A DNA stretch of 64,000 nt from Nitrospira sp. KM1 (GCF_011405515.1 NZ_AP022671.1:2914001-2978000); one strand, 5' to 3'; counted from the stretch's first letter, positions 8,902-18,206 are shown. Translations and numbers: made by a program. The notes: generated by a model from the letters alone, not told the origin.

Positions 8902-9306
8902 TCACGGCGCGGCGACAATCATCCATGACACTCCGAACTTGTCCGCGACCATGCCGAACCGGCGTGAAAAAAAAGTTCTGGCTAGCGGCGCTTCGACTCG
9001 GCCACCCACGGCCAACGCACCGAAATAATGGTCGGCTTCCTCTTCAGTCTGCACCATCAATGACAATGCGAAGCCTTCAAAAGCCGGATGCCCGCCGCAT
9101 CGTCCGTCGGAAGCCATCACGACGGTCTCGCCGATCCGGACGCTCAGGTGCATGATTTTCTGTCCATCGCCGGATGGGCATGACGCGGGACCCGGACTGT
9201 CTTGGAAACGCATCATGGCCCCGACCTTGGCTCCCAGCGCGTTCACATAAAATTGCGCCGCCTCTTCGCAGCGACCGTCGAAAAACACATAAGGTTGGAT
9301 CAGCAT
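8902..9306 (-). CDS. VOC-family (PhnB-like) protein
   Basis: A 134-residue protein matching the PhnB/'3-demethylubiquinone methyltransferase-like' branch of the vicinal oxygen chelate fold. It opens with IQPYVFFDGRCEEAAQFYVNALG, has IMHLSVRIGETVVMASDG in the middle, and ends with RFGMVADKFGVSWMIV. The usual metal ligands of catalytic VOC enzymes are only partly recognisable, so enzymatic activity is uncertain. It begins a minus-strand island of YciI and VOC genes that extends to 10623, a grouping seen often in soil bacteria under ECF sigma control, although no sigma gene is in view. Confidence 0.85.
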   Translation of the reverse strand: MLIQPYVFFDGRCEEAAQFYVNALGAKVGAMMRFQDSPGPASCPSGDGQKIMHLSVRIGETVVMASDGRCGGHPAFEGFALSLMVQTEEEADHYFGALAVGGRVEAPLARTFFSRRFGMVADKFGVSWMIVAAP

Positions 9307-9388
9307 GACAACCCCCTTTCATGCTCTGCATATCATATTCAACTGGACCGACCGCCACACGAGGCGCGGGAATCAAGGGAACGGGATT

Positions 9389-9766
9389 TCAACCGGGCTC
9401 TTGGCACATCCCGGTTTTTGGCAGACCGGGAAGCTCGATCACGGGTCGCAATTCAACGGTGCCTTTCTTGGCCATGGGAATGCGGGCGGCAACATGGATG
9501 GCTTCATCAAGGTCGGCGGCCTCGATGAGAAAATACCCGCCCAGCTGTTCGCGCGTTTCTGCAAAGGGCCCATCGGTGACCAATTGCCTGCCTTGGCGCA
9601 CTCTGACGCTGGTTGCCATAGAAGTCGGCATCAGCGGATTGGCGGAAATGTATTTTCCGGCTTCCTCGAGCTGCCGGGCCAACTGTGTCGATTCGGCATA
9701 GCAATCTCGTCTCTCGGTTTCGGTAAGGGCCTGCTCGTCACCATAAATTAGCAGCATATATTTCAT
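9389..9766 (-). CDS. YciI-family (DGPF-domain) protein
   Basis: A 125-residue protein with the defining motif TDGPFAETREQLGGYFLIE and the opening KYMLLIYGDEQALTE. YciI proteins have a ferredoxin-like dimer fold; the family (also called YCII/DGPF) includes a His-Asp pair suggested to be catalytic, but functions are largely unknown. It is paired with another YciI gene at 10261-10623 about 35-40% like it by eye, and separated from it by a decayed VOC gene. Confidence 0.9.
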   Translation of the reverse strand: MKYMLLIYGDEQALTETERRDCYAESTQLARQLEEAGKYISANPLMPTSMATSVRVRQGRQLVTDGPFAETREQLGGYFLIEAADLDEAIHVAARIPMAKKGTVELRPVIELPGLPKTGMCQEPG

Positions 9767-9809
9767 GCTTATCTCCTGTATCCGGGGAGCGGTTATCTGG
9801 CGCGCCCGT

Positions 9810-10205
9810 TCATTTCCGTATTGCGAATTCGTTGCCCTCGGTTTCGCGACAAATGGTGAAATACCTTACGTGGGAAGTGGCTGTCTTGCTTTTGCAGATC
9901 GTGCCTCCGAGGCTGCGGATTGTTGTCGTGTCGCGATCGACGGAGAGAACTGCGAGATAGTTTGTAATCGGTGGTCAGGATGTTTGCGTACGATCATGCC
10001 ACCGTCCACATTCCCCACGCCATGGTGGGATGTGATGCCCCAGTAATCGGATGCGCCGGGAAAGGGCTGGATCGTCCAGCCGAACAGCTTGCCGTAGAAC
10101 TTCTTGGCCGATCCGGATCGTCGGCAGAAATCTCAAACCAGACGATCCGAGGTCCCGTTTTTCCCGCACGGGAGATTTCAATTGCCTCTTGGATCGGGTG
10201 CTCAT
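9810..10205 (-). pseudogene. Frameshifted VOC/glyoxalase-family gene
   Basis: On the minus strand from an ATG at 10205 with AGGAGG five bases upstream, the frame first reads a short basic sequence. A shift then gives IVWFEISADDPDR, and another (near 10110) KKFYGKLFGWTIQPFPGASDYWGI and GVGNVDGGMIVRK. A third recovers ITNYLAVLSVD and, near the end, TEGNEFAIRK before the TGA at 9812-9810. These are the ordered blocks of a small VOC protein. Several shifts and an apparent internal loss show it is no longer translated as one product. Confidence 0.8.
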
Positions 10206-10260
10206 CATATCCTCCTTTGATCGATGAGCTATCGCACGGGCCGGTGTCGGCATGCTCCGT

Positions 10261-10623
10261 CTACAACGGGAGTCCTGTCACCTGCCTGACCGGGCGGATC
10301 TCGACGCTGCCGATACGAGCGCCTGGGACGCGTTCCGCGATGAGAAGTGCTTCCTCCATATCGGCCGCATTGATCAAAAAATATCCGGCCAGCTGTTCGC
10401 GCGTTTCCGTGAAGGGACCATCTGTCATAATACGTTGTCCGTCCCGCACCTGGACGATGGCGGCGGAGGATGACGGATGCAGGGGAGAGGCACTGATGTA
10501 TTGCCCTGCGGCGTGAAGCTGATGCGTCAGCGCGATGGACTGGTCGAGCAAATCCCGTTTCGTGTCGGCCGTGAGTCCGTCAAACAGCGCTTCATTATGG
10601 TGGACGAGCAGCATGAATTGCAT
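10261..10623 (-). CDS. YciI-family (DGPF-domain) protein, second copy
   Basis: A 120-residue protein with QFMLLVHHNEALFDGL at the start and MTDGPFTETREQLAGYFLI as the family motif. It has the same length and layout as the copy at 9389-9766, so the two are likely an old tandem duplication with the decayed VOC gene between them. No substrate is known for the family. It faces away from the serine hydrolase gene at 10812, with 188 bases between them for divergent promoters. Confidence 0.9.
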   Translation of the reverse strand: MQFMLLVHHNEALFDGLTADTKRDLLDQSIALTHQLHAAGQYISASPLHPSSSAAIVQVRDGQRIMTDGPFTETREQLAGYFLINAADMEEALLIAERVPGARIGSVEIRPVRQVTGLPL

Positions 10624-10811
10624 GCGCAGATCTCCTTCAAGCGTGCGGATGAAGACTGCTATAAGATAGTCGTCCCGACATGCATAAATCGACAGGCAAT
10701 TGAGATTTGATATTCAACTATACGATGGACTGTATGCGATATACCTTGCCATTCGCTGTTCTCGTCTGGCCTGCCATGAAAAGCCCTGAATGACCGGACG
10801 ATTGGGATAGA

Positions 10812-11873
10812 ATGCGGCACATTCAGCAGACCCTGGACGAGTGGCGGTTGCAATACGATATCCCGCTCGTCGCCGCTTGCATCCGTTTGGACGGGCGGTT
10901 GCTGTGGAGCGGGGTCTCTGTGGCAGCTCGCCAAAAAGCGGCCATGGGGTTGTCGTGCCCGATCCGATTTCCAATCTACAGCATTACGAAGATCTTCACC
11001 GGCATCTGCGTCTTTCGCGCAGAAGCGGCCGGGCTCCTGCATGTCGACGATCCCCTGTACTCGTGGTTTCCTGAGCTTCCCGTCTCTCGTAAGATACGAC
11101 TGTCGCATCTTCTGCAACACACGAGCGGATTGCGGGACTACGGATGCATGCGAGCCTATCACGAGGCGGTCACATCCGCTCCCTCGAGCCCCTGGTCGGA
11201 TCACCAATTCCTGACAGTCACACTAAGCGAGAAACCGCTGTTTGAACCCGGCACAGGCTGGTCTTATTCCAATATCGGATATCTTCTTTTGCGGCTGATC
11301 CTCGAGAAGGCCACCGGCAGCAGTTTTCGCCGCGTGGTCGACAAACATATCGTCTCGACGCTCGGCCTCGTCAATACATTCGTTGCTGAAACGATCGACG
11401 ACTGGCACTCTTGTATGCCAGGTTATGGGCGAGAACTGACAATCAACAACGAAGAGACGGATGTTCGTTCGTCGTACCATCCGGGCTGGTGCGCCCCGGG
11501 CGTGGCGGTCTCGACCCCTGAAGATGTGACGAGGGTGTTGGACAGCTTATTTGCGGGAGACCTGATGGATTCCCGATCGCTGCACCGGATGCTGCACCTC
11601 GTGCACGTTCCGCGCACCGTTCCCCCTGTCGTGACACCCAGCTGCGGTCTGGGTATCCTCGCCGATCCGGACGGCGTATACGGGGCAGCTTATGGCTATG
11701 GTGGTGAAGGACCCGGGTATCGTCTCTGCGCATCCATCGTGCCTCACACAGCCGTCGGCCGGCTGAGCGTGGCTGCGTTCGGCAATAGCAGCGGTGGCGC
11801 AAATATGAAGTGGGCCGAACACGCGTTGATCCGAACGGTGCTCGCCGGCGAAACGGGACGTGGGTCACTCTAA
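10812..11873 (+). CDS. Serine hydrolase of the beta-lactamase/class C family
   Basis: A 353-residue protein with the class C/DD-peptidase motifs: the nucleophile tetrad SITK (about residue 57) within IYSITKIFTGICVF, the YSN triad in GWSYSNIGYLL, and the DRxL-like LSHLLQHTSGLRDYG block. There is no signal peptide, so it is predicted cytoplasmic. That is unusual for penicillin-binding relatives and points to an esterase or peptidase role. The C-terminal GYGGEGPGY may be the KTG-equivalent region. The next gene follows within about 20 bases. Confidence 0.85.
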   Translation: MRHIQQTLDEWRLQYDIPLVAACIRLDGRLLWSGVSVAARQKAAMGLSCPIRFPIYSITKIFTGICVFRAEAAGLLHVDDPLYSWFPELPVSRKIRLSHLLQHTSGLRDYGCMRAYHEAVTSAPSSPWSDHQFLTVTLSEKPLFEPGTGWSYSNIGYLLLRLILEKATGSSFRRVVDKHIVSTLGLVNTFVAETIDDWHSCMPGYGRELTINNEETDVRSSYHPGWCAPGVAVSTPEDVTRVLDSLFAGDLMDSRSLHRMLHLVHVPRTVPPVVTPSCGLGILADPDGVYGAAYGYGGEGPGYRLCASIVPHTAVGRLSVAAFGNSSGGANMKWAEHALIRTVLAGETGRGSL

Positions 11874-11889
11874 GAACAACGCGGACCTT

Positions 11890-12456
11890 ATGGCACATAG
11901 AGCCGTTTTACATGTGATGTCCGGCAAGCTTGCGTCCGGTAAGACGACGTTTGCAGAGCGTCTCGCAGAAACACTTGAGGCGGTCTTTATCAGCGAAGAT
12001 GTCTGGCTCTCGGTACTGTTTCCAGGGCAGATCGGCAGCTTTCAAGATTATCTCGTCCTTTCCGGTCGGTTCAGGCGAACGATCGAAATACATATCCGGA
12101 GCCTTCTAAGAAAAGGCCTATCCGTCGTCTTTGATTTCGGCGGCAACGCACCGAAGGAGCGAGCATGGGTCAAGGCGATTGCCAGGGCGGAAAAGGCCGG
12201 TTTCATGGTGCACTATTTGCGCGCGTCGAATGAAACGTGCAAGAGCCGGTTGCGCCGACGTAATCGCAAAAAACCGATGGGATCGAAACCGACGACGATG
12301 AAGGAATTTGATTCGATCACAAGATTCTTTGTCCCGCCAAGCCGGTCGGAAGGATTCGACATGCGGGAGTATGCCGCGGGGAAATTGATCCTTGGGACAT
12401 CGCCGGGCGCGATGGTGAGGCGGCCGCGCAGGAGTCCAAGGAACTCGGTCTCATGA
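11890..12456 (+). CDS. P-loop kinase-like ATPase (zeta-toxin/AAA_33 type)
   Basis: A 188-residue protein; an alternative GTG start at 11860 would overlap the hydrolase gene. The Walker A motif is GKLASGKTT near the N-terminus. ISEDVWLSVLF follows, like the acceptor-binding region of small-molecule kinases, then a strand VVFDFGGNAPKER where a Walker B acid is expected, and an Arg-rich lid RLRRRNRKKP. The fold matches AAA_33/zeta-toxin-like nucleotide kinases. The substrate is unknown; there is no antitoxin-like partner. Confidence 0.8.
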   Translation: MAHRAVLHVMSGKLASGKTTFAERLAETLEAVFISEDVWLSVLFPGQIGSFQDYLVLSGRFRRTIEIHIRSLLRKGLSVVFDFGGNAPKERAWVKAIARAEKAGFMVHYLRASNETCKSRLRRRNRKKPMGSKPTTMKEFDSITRFFVPPSRSEGFDMREYAAGKLILGTSPGAMVRRPRRSPRNSVS

Positions 12457-12461
12457 GACCG
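12446..12461. terminator. Perfect 16-base palindrome between convergent genes
   Basis: CGGTCTCATGAGACCG is fully self-complementary and spans the stop codon (TGA 12454-12456) of the kinase-like gene. The convergent hydrolase gene ends only 18 bases downstream. It could form a short hairpin that helps end transcription from either side, but there is no U-rich tract, so terminator activity is a guess. Confidence 0.35.
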
Positions 12462-12474
12462 GCCGTTCAGGGAG

Positions 12475-13506
12475 TTACCGAAGGAGATCCACCAGCGTCT
12501 GGACGAAGAGGTCCGGCTCTTCAAAAGGCGGATTGTGAGCAGATTGCTCGAACCACACGAGATGCTTACGCGGTGACCGCAACTGATGAAAATACCGCTC
12601 GGCCAGTACCGACGGCACCACATGGTCGTAGCGGCCCAATATGAAAACGATGGGGACGGAAAATGATTCGTACCGTTCGCTCAGCCGAAGCGCGGCCAAC
12701 TCCTGCCATAGATGTTCGAGAGAAAATCGATTGCCTCGTCCGAAATCGACGAGGTCGATCAGATTGGCTTCGTCGGTCATCAAGGCCGACCAGATCAGGG
12801 CACCTGTGGAAAGATTGCCGTGAAATGTTCCGCCCAAACGTTCGACCCACTTTCGAGAGACAAGCATAGCGTTTACGCTATGGGGCGGCGCCCCGATCTC
12901 CTCAAGTTCGCGAATCGCCTTCTGGTCCTTTCGCTGCCGGGCCTGCGATTGCGCAAACTCGTAGGATAGCCGTTCTCCCGCAGGCATGTCGGCGATCTGC
13001 CCGACTCCCACATAGGCAGCCACCTTTTCCGGATGCGTAGCGGCGTAAATGGTGCCGGGTACGGTTCCCCAGGAGTGTCCGAGAAGAATCACTCGTCTCG
13101 CGTGAAATCGTGAGCGCACCAGCTCGACGACTTCGTCCAGATCCTTCACGATCCGGTCGATCGTCATCGTGTCGGCAGCGAGATCGCCATGGTAGGACCG
13201 ACCCGTTCCTCGCTGTTCCCAATAGACGACCAAGAAATGATGTTCAAGCGCGCTATCGTATGAGCGGAAGAGCGCCGATTCGCTCGTGCCCGGACCGCCA
13301 TGCAGGAGAATCAAGGCCGGGTTGCCAACATCCACCCCGCGAAACCATAGGCTTTGCGGTACCCCGCCGATGGAGATCATTTCCATCGTCGCAATACTGT
13401 TTGGAATGACAACTCCGTCGGTATCCCTGAACGGCTCCGTCCGCACGCAAGCGGTGGAGGAGATCAGTACGGCACACCAGCATAGGCCGTGAAGCATCGC
13501 ATTCAT
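12475..13506 (-). CDS. Secreted alpha/beta hydrolase (prolyl aminopeptidase-like)
   Basis: A 343-residue protein taken from ATG 13506, where a signal segment begins; it ends at a possible lipobox SSTAC. The alpha/beta hydrolase landmarks are clear: oxyanion HGGPGTSES, WEQRGTGRS, the nucleophile elbow GHSWGT, an Asp in LGRYDHVVP, and the catalytic His in EQSAHNPPFEEP. The HGGPG and GQRGxGxS-type motifs are typical of prolyl iminopeptidases (S33). It lies on the same strand as, and just downstream of, the lipocalin-like gene at 13549-14703, so the two may be co-transcribed. Confidence 0.85.
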   Translation of the reverse strand: MNAMLHGLCWCAVLISSTACVRTEPFRDTDGVVIPNSIATMEMISIGGVPQSLWFRGVDVGNPALILLHGGPGTSESALFRSYDSALEHHFLVVYWEQRGTGRSYHGDLAADTMTIDRIVKDLDEVVELVRSRFHARRVILLGHSWGTVPGTIYAATHPEKVAAYVGVGQIADMPAGERLSYEFAQSQARQRKDQKAIRELEEIGAPPHSVNAMLVSRKWVERLGGTFHGNLSTGALIWSALMTDEANLIDLVDFGRGNRFSLEHLWQELAALRLSERYESFSVPIVFILGRYDHVVPSVLAERYFHQLRSPRKHLVWFEQSAHNPPFEEPDLFVQTLVDLLR

Positions 13507-13548
13507 CGTCGGAGCGCGTCCGGGCAAGCAGAGCCGGCCCATCATCCC

Positions 13549-14703
13549 TTACAACTTTCGCTGTATGCGTTCGGCATAGCCTGTCAGTTCCATATAGCCG
13601 TGCCCCTGAGCATGCGCCCGTCCTGCGCTGCCTTCAACGGTAATGGCTCCTTCCCAGTACGTCACCTGGGTGCTGCGCTCGGTCTTCAACTCCTGCTGGT
13701 CCGACCTCGGAGTGATCACCAACGAGAGGTCGAGGGAGGGCACCGTGAGTTTCCATGTGAGCGGGTACCGCGCTTGGCTGATCGGACTCGTCCAGAGCCG
13801 GGAAGACTCCAGAGAAAAATCCTGAATTGACAAGTGGCGGGTCTGACCATTGCGGTCGATGAAGGTGCCGCTGGAGACAGGATCGGCCGAGCCGTCGGTC
13901 CGCCTCAACCGATAGAGCATCAATTCGGTCCGGTCGGCCAATTGCACGCTGAACCAGTCCCACCCGACCAGCTTGTTTCCCAAGTCGGCTGAGCCGAATT
14001 CATGATCCATCCAACTCTCGCCGGTTACGTGGAATGTGTCATGACCAATCGTCACCCTGCCGGACGTGGTGAGTCTGGTCAACGAATAGTAATGGGACGA
14101 CTGCCCGGATTCCGTGCCTTTTCGGCTCATGCCACCCGTCCCGTGGACGACAGGCGCTTTTTGAGACTGCAGGTCAAGGTCGATCGCAACGCGATGATCG
14201 GAAGCGGAGAGCCGGTGATGGTCGGACTGCGGCTCTGATGCGTCCACGCTCCATCGGTCGATCCAGACGTGAAGACGGTCGGAGGCGGCCCCCGCCTTGC
14301 CCAACCCCTCCCGGCTGACTTTTTCGGCATAATAAAATTGGCCAGTCTTCAAATCGCTCACGGCGAAGTGCGCCAGGTACAGCTGCGACACGGTCCAGCG
14401 CGAAGGCAAGGTCCTGATCTGACCGGGGGGAAGAGCCCGACGGAAAAATGTGAGCTGAAACCCAAATGCCCGGCCGTCCTCCGTCACGAGATTTCCCGTG
14501 TAATACCACCACTCGGTACGAAAGCGATCATGCGATCCGTGGTCACGGGGAAAATCGTAACGATACCCCGGTTCGGCCTTCTGGAAATCCTGGGCGGGAT
14601 CTGCCGCCCGAACGGACCCCGCGAGAGCGGCAAGGAGAACCGGCAACGCCATTATCCATAAGATGCTGTGCGGGCGGAAGAATCGCGTGCTCACGAATTT
14701 CAT
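13549..14703 (-). CDS. Lipocalin-like CrtC/AttH-domain protein
   Basis: A 384-residue exported protein with a signal peptide ending near SVRA-A. The AttH/CrtC signature is visible: DFPRDHGSHDRFRTEWWYYTGNL, FGFQLTFFRR, and ESWMDHEFGS with GWDWFSVQL. Proteins of this family include carotenoid 1,2-hydratase (CrtC) and lipocalin-like proteins coded beside ABC transporters. The paired lipocalin domains bind hydrophobic ligands. There are no carotenoid genes next to it, so hydratase activity is not implied; it may handle a lipid or isoprenoid in the periplasm. Confidence 0.85.
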   Translation of the reverse strand: MKFVSTRFFRPHSILWIMALPVLLAALAGSVRAADPAQDFQKAEPGYRYDFPRDHGSHDRFRTEWWYYTGNLVTEDGRAFGFQLTFFRRALPPGQIRTLPSRWTVSQLYLAHFAVSDLKTGQFYYAEKVSREGLGKAGAASDRLHVWIDRWSVDASEPQSDHHRLSASDHRVAIDLDLQSQKAPVVHGTGGMSRKGTESGQSSHYYSLTRLTTSGRVTIGHDTFHVTGESWMDHEFGSADLGNKLVGWDWFSVQLADRTELMLYRLRRTDGSADPVSSGTFIDRNGQTRHLSIQDFSLESSRLWTSPISQARYPLTWKLTVPSLDLSLVITPRSDQQELKTERSTQVTYWEGAITVEGSAGRAHAQGHGYMELTGYAERIQRKL

Positions 14704-14861
14704 TGTATCAGGGTCGAACGGGCTGCGCGGTTACGTGGAGCGCGAGAACACATGCTGGTCAAAAATCGCCTGTATTCATCGAGTGATTCTTTGCTTTGCA
14801 CGAGGCTGCATGCACGCAGCGCGCCGTTGACAATTTTGGCGACCATCGGCTATCGTGAGCC

Positions 14862-15551
14862 ATGCAAGTCGATCGTGAACGTGAACATCAGGGGCCTGAA
14901 GATCACGACAAAAGCGCCCCGTTTCCCATTCCTTCGCGCATTCCGATCTTTGCTCTTCCCAACGTCGTGTTGTTTCCGAAGACCTACCTTCCCCTCCATA
15001 TTTTCGAGCCGCGATATCGTCAAATGGTCGATGACGCTGCGAGGACCGGACAATGCATCGGCATGGCGCTGCTCAAAGAGGGATGGGAACCGGGATACTA
15101 CGGGAACCCGCCTATTTATGGAATGGGGTGTGTGGGGCGCCTCGTCAGCGTACAGCCACTGGCGGACGGGCGTTCGAATATTCTCCTTCAAGGGTTGCAG
15201 CGGTTTGAGGTCGCCGAGGAGTCGTACGACAAAGCGTATCGGCAGGCGACGATCACCATCAAAGCGCGCATGGTGGATACGACATTGGATGGCTCCGTCC
15301 GCCGGCAGCTCATCGGATTTCTGGAGCGGTGTCTCAGGTCTCGGGACGAAGCGCGGAGCTGGCAGAGCTGGTTCCGCGAAGACGTGACCGACGAGGTCCT
15401 GGTGAATACCCTTTCGAGTTATCTCGAATGCACGCCGCTTGAAAAACAATTTCTGCTCGAAGCCGACAGTCTTCATCAGCAGGCTTGCCGCCTCAGCGAT
15501 CTCATCCAGTTCCTCATGCACGATCATCATGGCACGAAGGGCTGGGGATAA
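14862..15551 (+). CDS. Lon N-terminal (substrate-binding) domain protein
   Basis: A 229-residue protein that consists of a Lon-N domain without the ATPase and protease. The diagnostic blocks are RIPIFALPNVVLFPKTYLPL, HIFEPRYRQMVDDA, and GRSNILLQGLQRFEV. The first 20 residues are polar and may not all be translated. Stand-alone Lon-N proteins are widespread; their role (adaptor or substrate recognition) is unclear. The stop TAA overlaps the next gene's ATG (TAATG at 15549-15553), which shows translational coupling to the ABC exporter genes. Confidence 0.9.
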   Translation: MQVDREREHQGPEDHDKSAPFPIPSRIPIFALPNVVLFPKTYLPLHIFEPRYRQMVDDAARTGQCIGMALLKEGWEPGYYGNPPIYGMGCVGRLVSVQPLADGRSNILLQGLQRFEVAEESYDKAYRQATITIKARMVDTTLDGSVRRQLIGFLERCLRSRDEARSWQSWFREDVTDEVLVNTLSSYLECTPLEKQFLLEADSLHQQACRLSDLIQFLMHDHHGTKGWG

Positions 15552-16522
15552 TGGACCGGGCGATCGCGATCGACGTTTCACACTTCTCAAAATCGTACGA
15601 CAAGCACGTCGCCGTATCAGACATTTCGTTTCAGGTCTTTGCGGGAGAGATCTTCGGACTCCTGGGCCCGAACGGCGCGGGAAAGAGCACGACGCTCCGG
15701 ACTCTGATCACCCTTCTGATACCGACGTCCGGCTCGGCCACCGTATTGGGGCATGATACGGTGAAGGATGCCGACCGGGTCAGGCAGCTCATCGGGTACG
15801 TTCCGCAGGAGCGTGCCATCGACCGCTTTTTGACCGGCCGCGAGCATTTGGAATTGCTGGCGGCCCTGTATCACCTTCCCAAGAACGTTGGAACCACGCG
15901 CATCGGCGAATTGCTCAAGCTGGTGGAGCTCGAGGCTCATGCCGATCGTCCGGCCAAGACCTATTCAGGAGGGATGAAACGAAAACTGGATATTGCCTGC
16001 GGTTTGTTGCCTGATCCCAAAATCCTGTTTCTCGACGAACCGACCCTGGGTTTGGACGTCCAGAGCCGGTTGAGAATTTGGGACTACGTGCGCATGCTGA
16101 AGGCCCGAGGCATGACCGTCGTCATGACGACCAACTATCTCGACGAGGCCGACCAGCTGTGTGACCGTCTCGCGATCATCGACGGCGGAACGATTAAGAC
16201 GATGGGATCGCCGGCTGAACTTAAAGTGGGTTTAGGCGGGGATATTGTCTCACTGACGCTGAAAGACTCAGGTCAAATGGGTTCGCTGGAATCGGCGTTG
16301 CGAGGCCAGCCTGCCATCAAATCTGTGAGAGCGACACCGAAGGGGCTGGATATCCGGGTCGAATCCCCGGAAAAGGCTTTGCCCGCCATCCTGGAATCCG
16401 CCAATCGACTCAATTGTCCAGTCGAATTCATTCAGTACAACCGCCCGCGTCTGGATGATGTCTTTATCGCCCATACGGGCCGCGCCATTACCGAATCGAT
16501 TCCCGAGAGCCAGACGGTATAA
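15551..16522 (+). CDS. ABC transporter ATP-binding protein (DrrA/NodI type)
   Basis: A 323-residue ATPase started at ATG 15551, overlapping the previous stop. Walker A GPNGAGKST, Q-loop region YVPQE, signature YSGGMKRKL, Walker B ILFLDEPTLGLD and the switch-like MTTNYLDEAD are all intact. The extra C-terminal domain of about 90 residues after LAIIDGGTIK is typical of DrrA-like exporters. Together with the permease at 16542 it forms a half-size ABC-2 exporter, probably for a drug, lipid or glycoconjugate. Confidence 0.95.
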   Translation: MDRAIAIDVSHFSKSYDKHVAVSDISFQVFAGEIFGLLGPNGAGKSTTLRTLITLLIPTSGSATVLGHDTVKDADRVRQLIGYVPQERAIDRFLTGREHLELLAALYHLPKNVGTTRIGELLKLVELEAHADRPAKTYSGGMKRKLDIACGLLPDPKILFLDEPTLGLDVQSRLRIWDYVRMLKARGMTVVMTTNYLDEADQLCDRLAIIDGGTIKTMGSPAELKVGLGGDIVSLTLKDSGQMGSLESALRGQPAIKSVRATPKGLDIRVESPEKALPAILESANRLNCPVEFIQYNRPRLDDVFIAHTGRAITESIPESQTV

Positions 16523-16541
16523 CGGTATATAAGGAGTCACT

Positions 16542-17321
16542 GTGTCACAGTATTGGCAGGAGATCAGCGCCCTCACGATGCGATGGGTCCGGCGACTGAG
16601 CCGGGAAAAGTTCAGTATGCTGTTCACGCTGGTCCAGCCCATGCTGTTCTGGTTGATCTTCTTTGGCAACCTGTTCCAGCGGGCAGCCGATGCTCAAGTC
16701 ACGCAGGCTCCCAACTACATCAGCTTTCTGGCGGCCGGCGTGGTCGTCATGACGGTGCTCAACAACGGCCTTGCAGGAGGCGTCGATCTGTTGTTCGATA
16801 AAGAAAACGGATTTTTGGAACGCCTCATGTCCACCCCGATTCATCGCACATCGGTCATTTTGAGCCGGTTCATTTTCGTCATGACCATTACCTCGCTGCA
16901 AGTCCTGGTCATTCTTGGGGTGGCGGCGTTATTTGGGGTTCATCCAGCTACTGGTTTACTCGGGATTGCAGTGATACTCTTGATCGGCATGCTATTCGGC
17001 GTGGGGCTCACAGCAATTTCGATGGCTATGGCATTTTCCGTGAAGAGCCACGGCGATTTCTTTTCTGTGCTCGGCTTTCTGTCGCTTCCGATGATATTCT
17101 TGAGTTCGGCGCTGGTTCCGCTCTCGGCGATGCCGGGATGGATGGGGTTTCTGGCGCAATTCAATCCCATGACTTGGGCGATTGATGCCGTGAGGCCGCT
17201 GATCCTCTCGAACTGGTCCGAGGCTCTGCCTCATGTGGGAATGGTGCTGGTCGTCATGGCCATCTTCGACGCAATCTGTCTCTATGGCGGAGCGAAGGCC
17301 TTTCGCAGAGCGATGGGGTGA
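16542..17321 (+). CDS. ABC-2 type transporter permease
   Basis: A 259-residue membrane protein starting at GTG 16542, ten bases after AAGGAG. It has about six membrane segments, with PMLFWLIFFGNLF as the first, and the ABC-2 signature around FLSLPMIFLSSALVPLSAMPGW followed by NPMTWAIDAVRP, which is highly typical of DrrB/NodJ-like permeases. It is directly downstream of its ATPase (19-base gap) and in the same operon as the Lon-N gene. Confidence 0.95.
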   Translation: MSQYWQEISALTMRWVRRLSREKFSMLFTLVQPMLFWLIFFGNLFQRAADAQVTQAPNYISFLAAGVVVMTVLNNGLAGGVDLLFDKENGFLERLMSTPIHRTSVILSRFIFVMTITSLQVLVILGVAALFGVHPATGLLGIAVILLIGMLFGVGLTAISMAMAFSVKSHGDFFSVLGFLSLPMIFLSSALVPLSAMPGWMGFLAQFNPMTWAIDAVRPLILSNWSEALPHVGMVLVVMAIFDAICLYGGAKAFRRAMG

Positions 17322-17345
17322 GACCCAGTTCTTCGGGAGTTCGCC

Positions 17346-18206
17346 ATGGTCGTCACAGAAAGTCAGATCAGAGCCCTCATCCGACTCCTCGCCGATGAGG
17401 ATAGGAGGATCGTCCAGACGATCAGCGACAAACTGATCGACATCGGCCCTCTCGCCGTTCCTCTCCTTCAAGAAGCGGAAATCGAACAGCCGGAAATGGC
17501 GGAACGGATTGCGTCCGTGTTGGAGGAGATTCGAGGAGGGAAACTCGAACAGGAATTGGTCGATCTTGCCTCGGCTCCGGACGAGGACATGGACCTCGAG
17601 AAGGGTGCCTTTCTGATCGCCCGCTATGCCTATCCATCGCTCGACGTGCCGCAATATATTCGTCAGCTCGATGAAATGGCTCAGGAAATTCGAGACCGCA
17701 TCGGTCCCCGAGCTTCCGGCGAAGAAACGGTCAAGACGTTCAATCGGTACCTCTTTACGGAACAGGGATTCAAGGGGAACACCAAGAACTACTATGAAGT
17801 GGAGAACAGCTACCTCAACCGTGTCATCGACCGGCGCACTGGTATTCCCATCAGCTTATCAGTCGTGTATTTGCTGATTGGCCGGCGGTTGCACCTTCCC
17901 ATCCACGGCATCGGTATGCCCGGGCATTTCCTGGTGAAGTACGAGTCGGACCGGTACAAGATCTTCGTTGATTGCTTTAACGGCGGGGCATTACTGACCG
18001 AGAAAAATTGCCAGCGCTTTCTGACGGAGGCTGGCTATGGTTTCGATGAAAAATATCTGCAGCACAGTCCTGTCCGCGCCATTCTTTCTCGAATGACGAA
18101 GAATCTTCTGGCCATCTACTCCAAACTGGATGATTCACTGAAGAAAGCCCGCCTGGGTAAGTTCATCGAGATTCTTGGATGTGACAGCCGGGAAGGCGGT
18201 CTCTAA
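17346..18206 (+). CDS. SirB1-type transglutaminase-like protein
   Basis: A 286-residue cytoplasmic protein. Residues 5-65 look like a short HEAT-like helical region (ALIRLLADEDRRIVQTIS, PLAVPLLQEAE). The SirB1/transglutaminase-like domain follows, with FNRYLFTEQGFKGN, RTGIPISLSVVYLLIGRRL and GIGMPGHFLVKY. The catalytic Cys of true transglutaminases is replaced in this subfamily. The end resembles a TPR-like helix pair (ILSRMTKNLLAIY). The function in bacteria is not established. It lies 24 bases after the exporter permease and is likely in that operon. Confidence 0.85.
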   Translation: MVVTESQIRALIRLLADEDRRIVQTISDKLIDIGPLAVPLLQEAEIEQPEMAERIASVLEEIRGGKLEQELVDLASAPDEDMDLEKGAFLIARYAYPSLDVPQYIRQLDEMAQEIRDRIGPRASGEETVKTFNRYLFTEQGFKGNTKNYYEVENSYLNRVIDRRTGIPISLSVVYLLIGRRLHLPIHGIGMPGHFLVKYESDRYKIFVDCFNGGALLTEKNCQRFLTEAGYGFDEKYLQHSPVRAILSRMTKNLLAIYSKLDDSLKKARLGKFIEILGCDSREGGL

